A stretch of 64,000 bases of DNA, taken from positions 806,001 through 870,000 of the forward strand of contig NZ_CP019630.1 of NCBI RefSeq assembly GCF_001999245.1, given 5' to 3'. Position 1 is the stretch's first letter, and each line of letters starts with the position of its first letter. The notes under the pieces are model-generated. The model ran no database searches, was not told where the DNA came from, and saw only the letters and a program-made list of their open reading frames with translations. Positions 62,145-64,000 of the stretch are shown here, one piece after another. A program made the position numbers and the translations under genes. The stretch is from Roseibium algicola. GTDB taxonomy: Bacteria; Pseudomonadota; Alphaproteobacteria; Rhizobiales; Stappiaceae.

Positions 62145-64000
62145 TCACCTTTCCATTGCAGGGAGGGTAAGGACGATCCTGACCCCGGCTTGTCTCGTCT
62201 CGTCAATTTCCAGCGTGCCGCCGTGCGCCTGAGCGATCGACCGGCATATTGGCAAACCAAGGCCCATGCCATCGCCCCGCTGACTGACGAAAGGCTTGAA
62301 CGCGGCCTCCTGCATTTCCCTCGTCATGCCTGCACCGCAGTCAGAAACAGACAAATACGCCTGTCCGCCGGCATCAAAACCGGTGCTGATGTCGATCCGA
62401 CGCCGGGAGGGTGGCAGGTGGGCCATGGCTTCTGAAGCGTTCAACACCAGGTTCAGGGTAATCTGCTGCAGCTGCGAAAAGTTGGCGCGAACGGTTATCG
62501 TGTTCGCCGTGCTTGAAAAACTAGTGCCCGTTTGCCGAGCAGCAAGCTCGCTCTTTGCAAGTTTAAGTGTTTCCGTTACAGCCTCATTCAGGTTGACGGG
62601 CGAACAGGTAATATCCTTGTTCATGAAGAGTTGGCGAAGACCGGTGAGGGTTTCCGCCGCATGTCTGTCCGCGCTGACGACGTCCTCAAGGATACCCCTG
62701 ATGTCTTCCGGCTTTGCAGTCCCGCGATCAAGCAAGCGCAATCCCGCCTCCGCGTTGGTAAGGATCGAGGTTAATGGCTGATTGAGTTCATGTGCGATCG
62801 ATCCGGACAGCTGGCCGAGCTGCGAGACTCTGGAAATATGCGCGAGTTGAAGACGCCCTAGTGCAAGTTCCTTCGACATGCGTCTGCGCCATCTCTCAAG
62901 AAGGACCAGGGCAAGAATGGTACCCGACTGCAGCAGGATGATCGTTAGGCCAACCGCGATCTGCCAGCGGTATTTTTCCCAGACCGAGGGATCATAGTTT
63001 TCAAGGATGGCGTCATCCGGGAGCAGAGCCGGATTAATGTTCCAGTGCCTGACCTGTCGCCAGTCAAGCACGGGGTGAACCGCCGACTGCTTCAGGTTTT
63101 CGGAGGGACGATTCCCCTGGAGCAGTTCTTTGGCCAGCAGGCCAACCTCCCTGCCAATGCTGACAAAGGTTTCCACCTGGCCACCAACAATGCCCGTTCC
63201 GATGAACGAACTGTAGACGCCATAGGCAGGAACAGAAGCATGCGGGAGGATTTCAGCGGCTGCATCGCGTGGAACAAATCGTCGACCGTCCGCATCCGCG
63301 AAGACTGTCAGAACAAGCAAAATACTTTCATCCGGGAGTTCAGAAACGGCGGTTTGAAATCCTTCAAGGGAAAGGTCCGACAGCTGGCTCACAGCCAATC
63401 CGGCGTAGCTGGTTCCCAGCTTTGTCTCGGCCGTTTCGCGCCAGCGATGATCGAAGTCCGAAGAACCCGTAAGAACCACCAGGCGTTTGGCGGATGGGTG
63501 CAACCGCGCTGCCAGATCAGCGGTTTTCTGAACATCAAAGCTGCTCAAGAGCCCGAAAATCCTGGACCTGTCCCGGATACCGTCGAAGGTCGACTGTGAA
63601 ACCGCACCGGCAATGATGGGAACCTGATCCGGCACCCAACTCAACCTGTCCTGGGCGAATAGCAGCGCATTCGGCCCGATGGCCACGATCGCATCAAACT
63701 GAAAGCCTTCGTATTTCGCCGCCAGAAATGTAGTTATCCTGTCTTCGTGAGCCGTGTCCTGAAACCTCACCGTGTCCAGGTATTCGCTATAAAGCTCGAC
63801 TGCAGTCGGATTTTTCTGGTCGAACTCCTCTTGCAGCCCCCGCGCGATCTCCCGGATCGCGAACAAGGTACTTTCGTTTTCATAGAGTATCAGGATACGG
63901 GGGACATCCGGATCGTCTGCAGGTGCTGCAAACACCAACTTCGCATCCAGTAAGACACCCGGCGAAATCGCAAACAGAAACAGCATTATCTGCAAACAAG
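62145..64000 (-). CDS. Sensor histidine kinase with periplasmic ABC-type substrate-binding sensor domain (start near window edge)
   Basis: About 615 residues are visible. A signal/anchor segment is followed by an extracytoplasmic domain of the ABC substrate-binding type (ILILYENESTLFAIREIARGL; VAIGPNALLFAQDRL; FGLLSSFDVQKTADLAARLHPSAKRLVVL; VGGQVETFVSIGREVGLLAKELL), a membrane helix (WQIAVGLTIILLQSGTILALVLL region), a HisKA domain with the phospho-acceptor His near residue 400 in SIAHELNQPL, and an HATPase domain (LNLVLNASEAM, DCGAGM, GMGLGL). The frame is open to the right edge. ATG at 63986 and TTG at 63995 are possible starts, but the gene may begin outside the window. Confidence 0.92.
   Translation of the reverse strand, partial: CLQIMLFLFAISPGVLLDAKLVFAAPADDPDVPRILILYENESTLFAIREIARGLQEEFDQKNPTAVELYSEYLDTVRFQDTAHEDRITTFLAAKYEGFQFDAIVAIGPNALLFAQDRLSWVPDQVPIIAGAVSQSTFDGIRDRSRIFGLLSSFDVQKTADLAARLHPSAKRLVVLTGSSDFDHRWRETAETKLGTSYAGLAVSQLSDLSLEGFQTAVSELPDESILLVLTVFADADGRRFVPRDAAAEILPHASVPAYGVYSSFIGTGIVGGQVETFVSIGREVGLLAKELLQGNRPSENLKQSAVHPVLDWRQVRHWNINPALLPDDAILENYDPSVWEKYRWQIAVGLTIILLQSGTILALVLLERWRRRMSKELALGRLQLAHISRVSQLGQLSGSIAHELNQPLTSILTNAEAGLRLLDRGTAKPEDIRGILEDVVSADRHAAETLTGLRQLFMNKDITCSPVNLNEAVTETLKLAKSELAARQTGTSFSSTANTITVRANFSQLQQITLNLVLNASEAMAHLPPSRRRIDISTGFDAGGQAYLSVSDCGAGMTREMQEAAFKPFVSQRGDGMGLGLPICRSIAQAHGGTLEIDETRQAGVRIVLTLPAMER

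Noticed and set aside
61521..63995. Nitrogen-fixation FixL/FixJ system
   Set aside because: The kinase has no haem-PAS domain and no fix or nif gene is present; only the receiver-HTH layout is FixJ-like.

Overview
The window is a contiguous piece of a GC-rich alphaproteobacterial chromosome. The best fit is Hyphomicrobiales, probably a Stappiaceae member (Roseibium/Labrenzia-like). This rests on gene content and order: hisD, UPF0262, low-molecular-weight phosphatase, infA, maf and yacG in a row, DUF2948 and murA nearby, a ChvE-GguABC sugar system with a GbpR-type regulator, and DUF2585. The genus is inferred, not proven. No plasmid, phage or CRISPR signature is visible.

Layout. (1) 1-5967 is housekeeping: the end of minC with minD and minE, a CHASE4-GGDEF membrane protein, release factor 3 (prfC) and a DUF2585 membrane protein. 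(2) 6042-38802 is a 33-kb block of sugar and sugar-acid catabolism with four uptake systems, each beside its own regulator. First comes a TRAP transporter with a DUF1537 kinase and class II aldolase (3-oxo-tetronate kinase and decarboxylase), an IMDH/tartrate-dehydrogenase-like enzyme, a metallo-beta-lactamase-fold hydrolase, an ABM protein, a Gfo/Idh oxidoreductase and a GntR regulator. Second is a LacI-controlled CUT2 ABC transporter with a TIM-barrel isomerase and a Gfo/Idh oxidoreductase. Third is YtfQRT-YjfF (galactofuranose type) with a GntR regulator. Fourth, on the minus strand, is ChvE-GguABC followed by dehydratase, aldose dehydrogenase and ketoglutarate-semialdehyde dehydrogenase, an almost complete non-phosphorylating arabinose/galactose route, with gbpR divergent from chvE. 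(3) 38866-48840 is mostly housekeeping on the minus strand: tRNA-Phe, a secreted 5'-nucleotidase behind a probable PHO box, yacG, maf, infA, an acetyltransferase, a phosphatase, UPF0262, hisD, DUF2948 and murA. (4) 49446-54557 starts at tRNA-Thr(GGT) and is gene-poor and worn: a GFA-family gene, an intact IS1182-family element (50958-52627) and a DUF11-repeat gene that has lost its 5' end. (5) 54700-64000 is a moxR-DUF58-DUF4381-batA-batB-batD operon preceded by a lone receiver, a FixJ-type regulator and a histidine kinase with a periplasmic ABC-type sensor domain.

How the parts work together. The sugar block pairs high-affinity uptake with oxidative, kinase-poor catabolism. The tetronate operon should end at dihydroxyacetone phosphate and the ChvE operon at 2-oxoglutarate. 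Translational coupling by 4-base overlaps is extensive. Strong stem-loops follow the solute-binding-protein genes wherever these come first in the operon (dctP, ytfQ, chvE), which would favour excess binding protein over membrane subunits. Two copies of a 107-bp palindromic element and two copies of a shorter palindromic repeat lie in intergenic spaces of this block. The most interesting material is the unusual enzyme mix of the tetronate operon, the repeat families, the phased LacI operators, the PHO-box promoter and the degenerate VWA protein in the bat operon.
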